Assembly (NCBI GenBank): GCA_021791235.1
Contig: JAJYXA010000275.1
Span: 1-7,998, forward strand
From: Pseudomonadota bacterium
GTDB taxonomy: Bacteria > Pseudomonadota > Gammaproteobacteria > Burkholderiales > Thiobacillaceae
Reading direction: 5' to 3'
Length of the DNA stretch: 7,998 nt
In this document: piece by piece, positions 1 to 6,425 of the stretch
Layout: every line of letters begins with the position of its first letter
How positions within the stretch are numbered: position 1 is the first letter of the stretch
Made by a program: the position numbers and the translations under genes
The notes under the pieces: generated by a model
The model's database searches: none
What the model saw: only the letters and a program-made list of their open reading frames with translations
What the model was told of the DNA's origin: nothing

Positions 1-2
1 CC

Positions 3-776
3 ATGCTGAACGACGAATTCATCGAATCCCTACGAGTCAAGCTCGAATCACACCCGATCTACGCTGCGGTGCAGACGCTGGACGACCTGCGCGTGTTCAT
101 GCAGCACCACGTCTATTCGGTGTGGGATTTCATGTCGCTGATCAAATACCTGCAGCACGCAGTGGCGCCCGCGCGCTGGCCATGGACGCCGCGCGGCGAC
201 GCGTCGGTGCAGCGCTTCATCAACGAGTTGGTGCTGGAAGAGGAAACCGACATCGCACTGCCGGGGCAGGAAGGCTTCACCAGCCACTTCATGCTGTATC
301 TCGCCGCCATGCGCGAGGTCGGTGCCGACGCCGACACGCCCGCGCGCTTCGTGCAAGTGGCAGGCGAAAAGGGCATCGACACGGCGCTTGCTTCCGGCCT
401 TGCACCCGCGCCATCCGCCACCTTTACCCGCACCACCTTCGGTTTCATCGACAGCGGCAAGCCGCACGCCGTGGCCGCTGCATTGGCGCTCGGCCGCGAG
501 CACGTCATCCCGTCGATGTTCCGCGCCTTCCTGTCGCGCATGGCGGTGACCGAAGCGCAGGCGCCAAGCTTCCACTATTACCTCAACCGCCACGTCCATC
601 TTGACGAGGATTTTCATGCGCCGCTGTCATTGCGTCTGCTTGCCGCCCTGTGCGCTGACGACGCTGGCAAATGGCGCGAAGCCGAAGCGGCTGCGGAGGC
701 CGCGGTCAATGCTCGTATGCTTTTCTGGGATGGTGTGTTAAAAGCTCTGCCCAGCCAACACGCTCAGGCAGCCTGA
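3..776 (+). CDS. DUF3050 family protein, heme-oxygenase-like helical fold (predicted)
   Basis: A 257-residue soluble protein with no signal peptide or membrane segment. I recognise the DUF3050 family from the N-terminal pattern HPIY (residues 17-20), then LDDLRVFMQHHVYSVWDFM (26-44), and from the C-terminal GREHVIPSMF (164-173) and RHVHLDEDFH (196-205) blocks. The family is thought to adopt the heme-oxygenase/TenA-like all-helical fold; its reaction is not established. Candidate metal or substrate ligands in view are H35, H36, E75, E79-E81, H95, E166, H167, H197, H199, D201 and H205. The last block fits an [E/H]-x-D-x3-H arrangement like that of heme-oxygenase-like diiron oxidases, which is inference only. 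The ATG at position 3 fits the family's usual N-terminus, but only two bases precede it, so an earlier start and the ribosome site cannot be judged. The last ~35 residues are Ala/Glu-rich. It is followed 28 bases later by fdx. Family call fairly sure; function unknown. Confidence 0.8.
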   Translation: MLNDEFIESLRVKLESHPIYAAVQTLDDLRVFMQHHVYSVWDFMSLIKYLQHAVAPARWPWTPRGDASVQRFINELVLEEETDIALPGQEGFTSHFMLYLAAMREVGADADTPARFVQVAGEKGIDTALASGLAPAPSATFTRTTFGFIDSGKPHAVAAALALGREHVIPSMFRAFLSRMAVTEAQAPSFHYYLNRHVHLDEDFHAPLSLRLLAALCADDAGKWREAEAAAEAAVNARMLFWDGVLKALPSQHAQAA

Positions 777-786
777 GTGTATTTCT
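760..786 (+). terminator. Inverted repeat over the DUF3050 stop codon, possible weak terminator
   Basis: The arms 760-769 and 771-780 are complementary around a central A (core CTCAGGC-A-GCCTGAG), with one G-T pair. In RNA the hairpin would need a slightly larger loop. It is followed by TGTATTTCT, which is only moderately T-rich. It overlaps the TGA at 774-776 and lies just ahead of fdx. It could be a weak terminator or attenuator between the DUF3050 gene and fdx, or a palindromic protein-binding site. Confidence 0.4.
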
Positions 787-804
787 AGCCGTATTAAAAA
801 AGCC

Positions 805-1143
805 ATGCCCCAACTCATCGTACTGCCCCACGTCGAACTCTGCCCAGAGGGTGCCGTGATCGACGCCAAGCCAGGCGAAACCATCTGCGACACCCTGCTC
901 GCCAACGGCGTCGAGATCGAACACGCCTGCGAGAAGTCCTGCGCCTGCACCACCTGCCATGTCATCGTGCGGGAAGGCTTCAATTCGCTGGCACCGTCCA
1001 CCGAAGAAGAGGATGATCTGCTCGACAAGGCCTGGGGGCTGGAACCGCAGTCGCGGTTATCATGCCAGGCGCGGGTGAGCGGCAGCGATCTGGTGATCGA
1101 AATTCCCAAATACACCATCAACATGGTCAAGGAAGGGCATTGA
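805..1143 (+). CDS. fdx: ISC-type [2Fe-2S] ferredoxin
   Basis: A 112-residue adrenodoxin-type ferredoxin of the ISC system, which carries electrons to cluster assembly on the IscU/IscS machinery in the cytosol. The cluster motif is clear: C42, C48 and C51 in EHACEKSCACTTC (39-51), and the fourth ligand C87 in RLSCQARV (84-91). C46 is the extra cysteine also found in E. coli Fdx. The conserved acidic patch STEEEDDLLDKAWGLEP (65-81) and the VEIP-like C-terminal strand (VIEIPKYT, 97-104) match the family, and the length (E. coli about 111) is full. The ATG at 805 lies in an A-rich leader without a strong Shine-Dalgarno sequence. It is followed by iscX one base after its stop, so the two are surely co-transcribed. 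Here the upstream neighbour is a DUF3050 gene, not the hscA usual in isc operons. Confidence 0.96.
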   Translation: MPQLIVLPHVELCPEGAVIDAKPGETICDTLLANGVEIEHACEKSCACTTCHVIVREGFNSLAPSTEEEDDLLDKAWGLEPQSRLSCQARVSGSDLVIEIPKYTINMVKEGH

Positions 1144-1144
1144 T

Positions 1145-1339
1145 ATGAAGTGGACGGATTCCCTCGACATCGCCATCGAACTCGCCGAGGCCCACCCCGA
1201 AATCGACCCGCGCACCATCCGCTTCACCGATCTGCATAACTGGGTGATGGAACTGCCCGATTTCGACGACGACCCCAATCATTCGGGCGAGAAGATTCTC
1301 GAGGCGATCCAGATGGCGTGGATCGACGAGGTGAGCTGA
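1145..1339 (+). CDS. iscX: Iron-sulfur cluster assembly accessory protein IscX
   Basis: A 64-residue acidic protein that matches IscX (YfhJ) over its whole length: KWTDSLDIAIELAEAHPEID at the N-terminus, then IRFTDLHNWVMELPDFDDDP (25-44) and EKILEAIQMAWIDE (49-62). IscX binds the cysteine desulfurase IscS and iron through its acidic surface, and is known as a regulator or iron adaptor of ISC assembly. The winged-helix-like fold and the DDDP acidic turn are present. A good ribosome site (AAGGAAGG, 1129-1137) lies at the end of fdx, and only one base separates the fdx stop from this ATG, so translation is likely coupled. The gene ends 34 bases before a strong hairpin terminator. The call is secure. 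Confidence 0.96.
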   Translation: MKWTDSLDIAIELAEAHPEIDPRTIRFTDLHNWVMELPDFDDDPNHSGEKILEAIQMAWIDEVS

Positions 1340-1373
1340 AGGCAGCCTGCAGGTCGGGTTGGCCGGCTGGCAC

Positions 1374-1410
1374 GCAATGAAAAGGGGGCTTGTTGCCCCC
1401 TTTTCATTGC
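1374..1410. terminator. Bidirectional rho-independent terminator
   Basis: A perfect 16-bp inverted repeat (arms 1374-1389 and 1395-1410) surrounds a 5-base TTGTT loop. Each arm reads GCAATGAAAAGGGGGC or its complement, so the G5C stem is flanked by AAAA on one side and TTTT on the other. That gives a GC-rich stem followed by T's in both directions. It sits between the convergent iscX and outer-membrane protein genes and probably ends both transcripts. Confidence 0.9.
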
Positions 1411-1418
1411 GCTGTATT

Positions 1419-1433
1419 ACACTGGAACAGTGT
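1419..1433. repeat. Short inverted repeat at the 3' end of the OMP gene
   Basis: Arms ACACTG (1419-1424) and CAGTGT (1428-1433) flank a 3-base GAA loop, just downstream of and touching the stop codon of the outer-membrane protein gene. It would form a small hairpin ahead of the main terminator for leftward transcription. It may only help protect the mRNA end, and a 6-bp repeat could also arise by chance. Confidence 0.35.
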
Positions 1434-2026
1434 CAGAACTTGTAGACCACGCCGGCGGAGAGCAGGTCAACGTCCGCCTCGCCGGTGCCGCCATTCAAGG
1501 CTGGGCTGCCCGTTTTGAAATAGCGCTCCCATTCCATGCGGAGCCCCACCGACTGGGTGAAGTTGTACTGTGCGCCCACACCCAATGACCATACGACGTC
1601 GGTATCACTGGCATTGTTGTTAGGGGTGCCGGCGATCGTGCCATTAACATCGGTACCCAGAAAATTCATTCCGCCTCGGCCAATCAGGGTGAAGCTGGGA
1701 TTGAGCGCATACGTCCCGACCAGTTGAAGGAGCATTCCCTTGGTTTCTCTTGAGCCGGTCTTTGCACCGGTGTACCCGACCTTGCCTAAATCGACATAGC
1801 CAGCTTCCATGGAAATGTATTCATTCACTTCCAGGCCGCCGTATACCTTCCCGGCAGTGTCCGAATCGTCGCACGAGGTGCCTGCGGGACAGGAGATGTC
1901 AGAGTTGGACTGTCCCAGGCTGGCGCCGAGGTAGGGCCTCAGGGTGAAATCGAAAAAACCGGCAGATGCAGGGGTGGACAGGACCAGTGCCGCGGCCATG
2001 GCTGCGGCGAGATGCTGAGTGCGCAT
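1433..2026 (-). CDS. Outer-membrane beta-barrel protein (OmpA transmembrane-domain / porin-like family)
   Basis: A 197-residue secreted protein predicted to sit in the outer membrane. It has a typical signal peptide (MRTQ, hydrophobic AAAMAAALVLS, AXA site at A20-S21-A22), leaving about 175 mature residues. That is right for an eight-stranded barrel of the OmpA N-terminal / OMP_b-brl type. Alternating aromatic strands are visible: LRPYLGASLGQS (29-40), KVYGGLEVNEYISMEAGYVDLG, MLLQLVGTYALNP, FTLIGRGGMNF, VVWSLGVGAQYNFT, VGLRMEWERYF and VDLLSAGVVYKF. The C-terminal phenylalanine is the usual BAM recognition signal. There is no OmpA peptidoglycan-binding domain. C46 and C52 in the first predicted loop could form a disulfide. 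A strong Shine-Dalgarno (GGAGGAG on the minus strand, about 2030-2037) supports the start. It runs opposite to all its neighbours and converges on iscX at the shared terminator. The exact role (pore, adhesin, structural) cannot be told. Confidence 0.85.
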   Translation of the reverse strand: MRTQHLAAAMAAALVLSTPASAGFFDFTLRPYLGASLGQSNSDISCPAGTSCDDSDTAGKVYGGLEVNEYISMEAGYVDLGKVGYTGAKTGSRETKGMLLQLVGTYALNPSFTLIGRGGMNFLGTDVNGTIAGTPNNNASDTDVVWSLGVGAQYNFTQSVGLRMEWERYFKTGSPALNGGTGEADVDLLSAGVVYKF

Positions 2027-2149
2027 GTAAAACTCCTCCAGAGTAAATTTGATTTATTTATTGTGATGACACGAAACAGGCCCGGCATCCGACTTGTTCC
2101 GGGTTGGCTGGCCGGGAAACCCTTCGCAAGATTAATCTATTTTGTCGAT

Positions 2150-2179
2150 TTTATGTAGTTGATTAGGTTTGTTTATCAA
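2150..2179 (-). promoter_or_regulatory. Candidate sigma-70 promoter of the OMP gene
   Basis: On the minus strand, TTGATA (2174-2179; 5 of 6 to the -35 consensus) is followed after 18 bases by CATAAA (2150-2155; 4 of 6 to the -10) within an AT-rich island. Transcription would start near 2143, giving a leader of about 115 bases. A perfect 10-bp palindrome, AGATTAATCT (2129-2138), would lie just inside the transcript and could be an operator. This is prediction by eye only. Confidence 0.4.
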
Positions 2180-2422
2180 TTCTGGCGCGGGGTACGACAG
2201 GTGTGCGTTGCGTGTAGACCCAAGTCATGATTTCTGAGCGCGCCCTCTGCCTTGTGGCAATCCACCTGTTTCGCTGCACAGAGCCCTTGCCACATCCGGG
2301 ACGATTCACCCATGGGGTATCGGCTGCCAAGGGGCGGGCTGTCCGAAGAGCGTGTAAGCGATACCTGTATGCGACCGGGTCGGCTGCTGTTTTATCGAGC
2401 GAGCAAAGCTGCCTCCGCCTCA

Positions 2423-2449
2423 TGCTAGACTCCTCCAAAATACGAGGGA
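2423..2449 (+). promoter_or_regulatory. Candidate extended -10 promoter and ribosome site of the flagellar operon
   Basis: TGCTAGACT (2423-2431) resembles an extended -10 element (TGn followed by TAGACT), with no good -35 upstream. It would start transcription near 2438. The ribosome site GAGGGA (2444-2449) then precedes the flhB ATG at 2453. No sigma-54 (GG-N10-GC) or sigma-28 (TAAA/GCCGATAA) pattern was evident. It is weak, read by eye. Confidence 0.3.
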
Positions 2450-2452
2450 AAC

Positions 2453-3217
2453 ATGGCCGAGGAGACAGATCTTTCCCGTACCGAACCGGCAAGTCCGCGG
2501 CGCCTGCAACAGGCACGCAGCGCGGGCGATGTGCCGCGCTCCGCCGAACTCACGGCGTGGGTGGTGTTGCTGTCGGCGCTGGGTATGCTGGGCTGGCTGG
2601 CGCCGCGCTTGCTGAAGGCTTTGCAGGTCCTGACCGAGGCGGCGTTCAGTCACGCAGCGGAGCCGCTTTCCCCGGTTTTTCTTCAGGCGGTGTGGGCTGC
2701 GCTGTGGGCCGTGCTGCCGGTGCTGGCCGTCATTTTCGCTGCGGCCCTGGTGGCGCCCATCCTGCTTTCAGGCTGGGTGTTTGCGCCCCATGTCGTCCAG
2801 GCGGATCTGACGCGTGTCCACCCTTTCAAACCCTTTGCCCGGCTGTTTTCCGTCGACTCCTTGTTCGACGGGTCGCTGATGCTGCTGAAACTGGCGCTTG
2901 CCGCCGCTGCCGTCGGCTGGATTCTGGCGAGCGGCTGGCCTGGGCTGCAGAGCCTGACCCGCAGCGAAATGAGCGTTGCGCTGGACGCGACGGCTGCCTG
3001 GGTGGGACGCGGCGTGCTGGTGCTGGCGGCGGCGCTGACGCTGGCGGCGGCGGTAGATGCCGGCTGGCGCTGGTGGCGTTATCTGCGCCGCCACGCGATG
3101 ACCTGGCAGGAAGTGCTGGCCGAGGCGCGCGAATCCGAGGTTCACCCCGAAGTGCGGGCGCAACTGCGCGGCCGCCAGCAGCGGGCCGGCCAGCGCGTTG
3201 ACGAGGTGATCGGGTGA
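2453..3217 (+). CDS. flhB: Flagellar export gate protein FlhB, lacking the C-terminal switch domain
   Basis: FlhB is an inner-membrane part of the flagellar type III export gate. This copy keeps the N-terminal half: the TEPASPRRLQQARSAGDVPRSAEL signature (10-33), four hydrophobic segments (about 34-56, 78-108, 139-163, 182-208), and the cytoplasmic loop DLTRVHPFKPFARLFSVDSL (118-137). It also keeps the start of the linker, MTWQEVLAEARESEVHPEVRAQLRGRQQR (216-244). It then ends at residue 254, whereas family members are usually 350-385 residues. The missing part normally contains the NPTH self-cleavage site and the FlhB-CC domain that works with FliK to switch export from hook to filament. The stop TGA overlaps the flhA start as GTGA, and flhA is complete from its first residues, so this is a clean loss and not a point frameshift. 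A separate FlhB-C-like protein elsewhere in the genome could supply the domain. It is the first gene of the operon. Confidence 0.93.
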   Translation: MAEETDLSRTEPASPRRLQQARSAGDVPRSAELTAWVVLLSALGMLGWLAPRLLKALQVLTEAAFSHAAEPLSPVFLQAVWAALWAVLPVLAVIFAAALVAPILLSGWVFAPHVVQADLTRVHPFKPFARLFSVDSLFDGSLMLLKLALAAAAVGWILASGWPGLQSLTRSEMSVALDATAAWVGRGVLVLAAALTLAAAVDAGWRWWRYLRRHAMTWQEVLAEARESEVHPEVRAQLRGRQQRAGQRVDEVIG

Positions 3218-5292
3218 GCGCACAGGGCGTGCTGGTGATGGGCCTGCCGGCGAACCGGCTGGCGGTGCCGGGGCTGGTGCTGCTGATTCTGGCGATGATG
3301 GTGCTGCCGCTGCCCACCTTCATGCTCGACGTGCTGTTCACGCTCAACATCGCGCTGGCGATGATCGTGCTGCTGGTGAGCCTGAACGCGCGGCGCCCCC
3401 TGGATTTCTCGGTGTTTCCCACGGTGCTGCTGCTGACCACGCTGCTGCGCCTGTCGCTCAACGTGGCGTCCACCCGCATCATCCTGATGCAGGGCCACAC
3501 CGGGCCGGAGGCGGCGGGCAAGGTGATCGAGTCGTTCGGCAATTTCCTTGTGGGCGGCAACATCGCGGTCGGCTTCGTGGTGTTCCTGATCCTGGTCATC
3601 ATCAACTTCGTCGTCATCACCAAGGGTGCCGGACGCATTGCCGAGGTGGCAGCGCGCTTCACGCTCGATTCGATGCCGGGCAAGCAGTTGGCCGTCGATG
3701 CCGACCTCAACGCAGGCTTCATCAACGAAAGCGAAGCGCGCACGCGACGCGGCGAGATCGGCCGCGAAGCAGATTTTTACGGCGCGATGGACGGCGCCTC
3801 CAAATTCGTGCGCGGTGATGCCATCGCCGGCATGATCATCCTCGTGGTCAACCTCATCGGTGGTGTCGCGGTCGGTCTGCTGCAGCACAACCTGGGGGTT
3901 GGCGAAGCGCTCGGGCGCTATGCGTTGCTGACCGTGGGCGACGGGCTGGTGACGCAGATTCCTGCGCTGATCATCTCGACCGCGGCAGGCATCGTGGTGA
4001 GCCGCGCGTCGAGCGAGCAGGACCTGTCGCGCGAATTTTCCACGCAGATTTTCGGCCGGCCGCAAACGCTGTATGTCGCCGCAGCGGTGCTGGGTGCGCT
4101 GGGCGTGATTCCGGGTACGCCGCATCTGGCGTTTCTGACCATCGCCACCGTGCTGGGCGGACTGGGATACTGGCTGATGCGCCGTCAGCGCACGGCCGCG
4201 TTCGACGTCGTGCCGCTCGAACTGATCGAAACGGAAACCGCGCCGACCGACGTCACCTGGGACGATATCCCGCCGGTCGACGTACTGGCGCTCGAAGTCG
4301 GCTACCGGCTGATTCCGCTGGTCGACCGCAATCAGGGGGGCGCGGCGCTGAACAAGATCACCGAGGCGCGGCGCCGCTTTGCCACAGACATGGGGCTGGT
4401 GGTCCCGCTCATCCGCGTACGCGACAACCTCGACCTCAAGCCGAACACCTATCGCATCACGCTGAAGGGCGTCGACGTGGCGCACGGCGAGATGCCGACC
4501 GGCCAGGTGCTCGCGGTCGACATGGGCGACGTGCTCGGACGCATCGATGGCACAGCGGGGCTGGATCCGCTGACCGGACTGGCCGGGGTATGGCTGGACG
4601 CCAGCCGGGTGGAGGAAGCCGAACTGCGTGGTTTTGTCGTGCTGGAACCGGCCGAGCTGATCGCGCGCCAGGTCGAGGCGGTATTCCGCCAGCATGCGCC
4701 GGAACTGCTGGGGCGCACCGAAGTGCAGCAACTGCTCGATACGCTGGCACGCAGCCACCCGGGGCTGGTCGAGGACGTGACGCCGCGCCACCTGCCGCTG
4801 ACCAGCGTGCAGGCGGTGCTGCAGCAGTTGATCGCGGAAAATGTCTCGATCCGCGATACCCGCACCTTGTTCGAAACGCTTGCGGCGCGCGCGCCGAAGA
4901 ACCAGGCCATCGACGAACTGGTGGAAACCGTGCGCGCCGCGCTCGGACGCAGCATCGTCGACCGCCTGTTCGAGGGCAGCGACATGCTGCATGTAATCGG
5001 CCTGGCGGCGGCGACCGAAACCCGTTTGCTGAACGAGATGGGCGACGAGGGCGAGGCGCTGTTGTCGCCCGCCACACTGGATGCATTGAACGACGCCGCG
5101 GAACGCGCAGTGGCCGAGCAGGATGCCGCGGGCTATCCGCCAGTGCTGCTGACCTCGCCCGGCCTGCGCGCCATCCTCTCGCGCCTGCTGCGGCGCAATC
5201 TGCCGCGACTTTCGGTGGTTGCCTATGCCGAGGTGCCGGCCGATAAAATGGTTCAGGTGAGTACGGAACTTTTGATTGGAGAGCGTGAATGA
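3214..5292 (+). CDS. flhA: Flagellar type III export gate protein FlhA
   Basis: Full-length FlhA (692 residues, the same as the enteric protein), the proton-driven export gate in the inner membrane that docks chaperone-substrate complexes. The N-terminal half has about eight membrane segments, starting LAVPGLVLLILAMMVLPLPTF (16-36). It carries the FHIPEP-family signature TVLLLTTLLRLSLNVASTR (70-88) and the highly conserved block GGNIAVGFVVFLILVIINFVVITKGA (114-139) with RIAEVAARFTLDSMPGKQ (141-158). FVRGDAIAG (198-206) holds the conserved charged residues K197, R200 and D202. From about 330 on is the cytoplasmic export domain, with EVGYRLIPLVD, VRDN, YRITLKGV, GRTEVQQLLD and PRLSVVAYAE. Translation starts at GTG 3214 within the flhB stop; an ATG at 3238 is an alternative. 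The tight coupling to flhB fits equal production of the two gate proteins. A 616-residue open frame on the opposite strand is a composition artefact. Confidence 0.97.
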   Translation: MSAQGVLVMGLPANRLAVPGLVLLILAMMVLPLPTFMLDVLFTLNIALAMIVLLVSLNARRPLDFSVFPTVLLLTTLLRLSLNVASTRIILMQGHTGPEAAGKVIESFGNFLVGGNIAVGFVVFLILVIINFVVITKGAGRIAEVAARFTLDSMPGKQLAVDADLNAGFINESEARTRRGEIGREADFYGAMDGASKFVRGDAIAGMIILVVNLIGGVAVGLLQHNLGVGEALGRYALLTVGDGLVTQIPALIISTAAGIVVSRASSEQDLSREFSTQIFGRPQTLYVAAAVLGALGVIPGTPHLAFLTIATVLGGLGYWLMRRQRTAAFDVVPLELIETETAPTDVTWDDIPPVDVLALEVGYRLIPLVDRNQGGAALNKITEARRRFATDMGLVVPLIRVRDNLDLKPNTYRITLKGVDVAHGEMPTGQVLAVDMGDVLGRIDGTAGLDPLTGLAGVWLDASRVEEAELRGFVVLEPAELIARQVEAVFRQHAPELLGRTEVQQLLDTLARSHPGLVEDVTPRHLPLTSVQAVLQQLIAENVSIRDTRTLFETLAARAPKNQAIDELVETVRAALGRSIVDRLFEGSDMLHVIGLAAATETRLLNEMGDEGEALLSPATLDALNDAAERAVAEQDAAGYPPVLLTSPGLRAILSRLLRRNLPRLSVVAYAEVPADKMVQVSTELLIGERE

Positions 5293-6425
5293 GCGTGCGG
5301 GTATTCGTCGCGGCGAATGCGCGCGAAGGCTTGGCGCGCGTACGCAGGGAATTGGGCGATGACGCCGTGGTGCTGTCCACCCGGCCGCACCCGCAGGGTG
5401 TCGAGCTGCTGGCCAGCGCGTACGGTGATCTGACGGTGCCGGCAGTCAGCGAGGCGCCCGACACGGCCGGCAGCTCGCGCATTCTGGCTGAACTGTCGCG
5501 CCTGCGCGGCCTGTTGCAAAACCAGCTGGCCGGTTTTGCCTGGGGTGCGGCCCGGCGGCGCGACCCGGTGCGGGTGGCGGTGATGCAAACCCTGTTTGCG
5601 GCCGGGTTCGGCAGCGCGCTCGCCCGCACCCTGGCCGCACGCCTGCCGCGCGGGCTCGATGCCGAGGCCGCCCAGCGCTGGTTGCGCCAGGTGCTGATAC
5701 GCAACCTGCCAGTGCAGGGACGGGACGCCGACCTGCTGGCTCGGGGCGGGCGCTACGCGCTGGTCGGCTCGACCGGTTCGGGCAAGACCACCACGCTCGC
5801 AAAACTCGCCACACGCGGCGTCGAGGCCCATGGCGCGGCCCAGGTGGCGCTGGTGGCAGCCGATGCCTACCGCATCGGGGCTGCGGCGCAACTGACGGTG
5901 TATGCCGATCTGTTGGGCGTATCGCTGCATGTGGCCGAAGACCAGACCAGGCTGGCGCGATTGTTACCCGAACTCGCCGCCAGAAAGCTGGTATTGATCG
6001 ACACCGCCGGATTTGCCCCCTCCGACCCGCGCACCCGCGAGGCACAGGCGCTCGATGCCCTGGGCGTGCGCCGTCTTGCGGTGATCGCCGCGAACCAGCA
6101 GGGTGCGGCGATCGAGCAGGCGATGCTGCGTTTTGGCGAGGGGGCGACCGCCTGCATTCTGACCAAACTCGACGAAGCGCCGCAGCCGGGAGCGGCACTC
6201 GACAGCCTGATCCGCCATCGCCTGCCGCTGGCCTTTATCGCGGGTGGACAGCGCGTGCCGGAGGACCTCCACATCCCCAACGCCGCCTATCTCATCGACC
6301 GCGCATTGAAAGGCGGGCAGCTCGCCACCCCCTATGCTCTGGAAGCCGAGGACTGGCCGCTGTTTGCGGGCGTGGAGGCCGAACGCACGGAGCGCCACAC
6401 CGTGAAAGGCCTGCATGGCGGCTGA
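5289..6425 (+). CDS. flhF: Flagellar SRP-type GTPase FlhF
   Basis: FlhF is a signal-recognition-particle family GTPase that places the flagellum at the pole and controls flagellar number, working at the inner membrane. The 378-residue sequence has a short N-terminal B domain (MSVRVFVAANAREGLARVRRELGDDAVVLSTR, 1-32) and a helical N domain (about 65-150). The GTPase domain has G1 GSTGSGKTTTLAKLA (160-174), the SRP-specific DAYRIGAAAQL (192-202), G3 DTAG (238-241), G4 TKLDEA (292-297) and the closing GG-QRVPEDL (319-327). All nucleotide-binding residues are intact. The ATG overlaps the flhA stop as ATGA, and GGAGAG at 5278-5283 is its ribosome site. It is normally regulated by the MinD-type ATPase FlhG encoded next to it, which binds through the FlhF NG domain; here that neighbour is aberrant. 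Confidence 0.96.
   Translation: MSVRVFVAANAREGLARVRRELGDDAVVLSTRPHPQGVELLASAYGDLTVPAVSEAPDTAGSSRILAELSRLRGLLQNQLAGFAWGAARRRDPVRVAVMQTLFAAGFGSALARTLAARLPRGLDAEAAQRWLRQVLIRNLPVQGRDADLLARGGRYALVGSTGSGKTTTLAKLATRGVEAHGAAQVALVAADAYRIGAAAQLTVYADLLGVSLHVAEDQTRLARLLPELAARKLVLIDTAGFAPSDPRTREAQALDALGVRRLAVIAANQQGAAIEQAMLRFGEGATACILTKLDEAPQPGAALDSLIRHRLPLAFIAGGQRVPEDLHIPNAAYLIDRALKGGQLATPYALEAEDWPLFAGVEAERTERHTVKGLHGG

Larger units (their letters stand above)
2027..2452. other. Intergenic region between divergent OMP gene and flhB; no gene recognised
   Basis: This 426-base stretch separates the leftward OMP gene from the rightward flhB. The part next to the OMP gene (2027-2180) is AT-rich and holds its ribosome site, candidate promoter and a leader with repeated CCCGG/CCGGG blocks. 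Those blocks (2081-2085, 2099-2103, 2112-2116) allow two alternative hairpins. From about 2180 to 2420 the base composition is high-GC, but open frames on both strands give low-complexity, unrecognisable peptides that run into flhB in the wrong frame. A 7-bp pair GGTATCG (2316-2322) / CGATACC (2359-2365) could close a hairpin, but a repeat of this size is expected by chance. I saw no riboswitch, tRNA or insertion-sequence end. Confidence 0.5.

Noticed and set aside
2316..2365. Possible structured RNA or riboswitch closed by GGTATCG/CGATACC
   Set aside because: I compared it by eye with cobalamin and cyclic-di-GMP riboswitch cores and did not find their conserved cores. A 7-bp pair in a gap this size is expected by chance.
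2180..2452. Sigma-54 or sigma-28 promoter for the flagellar operon
   Set aside because: No GG-N10-GC pair in the right context and no TAAA/GCCGATAA pattern was found. Only a weak extended -10 is visible.
2163..2516. 117-residue minus-strand frame in the OMP-flhB gap
   Set aside because: It begins inside flhB, has no family resemblance and no ribosome site that I could see. Treated as non-coding.
2227..3201. 324-residue open frame on the plus strand covering the gap and flhB
   Set aside because: It overlaps flhB in another frame, is Gly/Ala/Arg-rich with no recognisable domain, and flhB has clear family motifs and a ribosome site.
3195..3217. FlhB truncation explained as a simple frameshift
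   Set aside because: No FlhB C-terminal sequence follows in any frame. flhA starts at the stop codon and is conserved from its N-terminus, so a one-base error cannot restore the domain.
3142..4992. 616-residue open frame on the minus strand opposite flhA
   Set aside because: It is antisense to a secure, full-length FlhA. The product is low-complexity, rich in H/Q/R, and matches nothing. Long antisense frames are expected where codon third positions are strongly GC-biased.
4457..5704. 415-residue minus-strand frame spanning the flhA-flhF junction
   Set aside because: It is Arg/Pro/Ala-rich low-complexity sequence opposite two well-supported genes.
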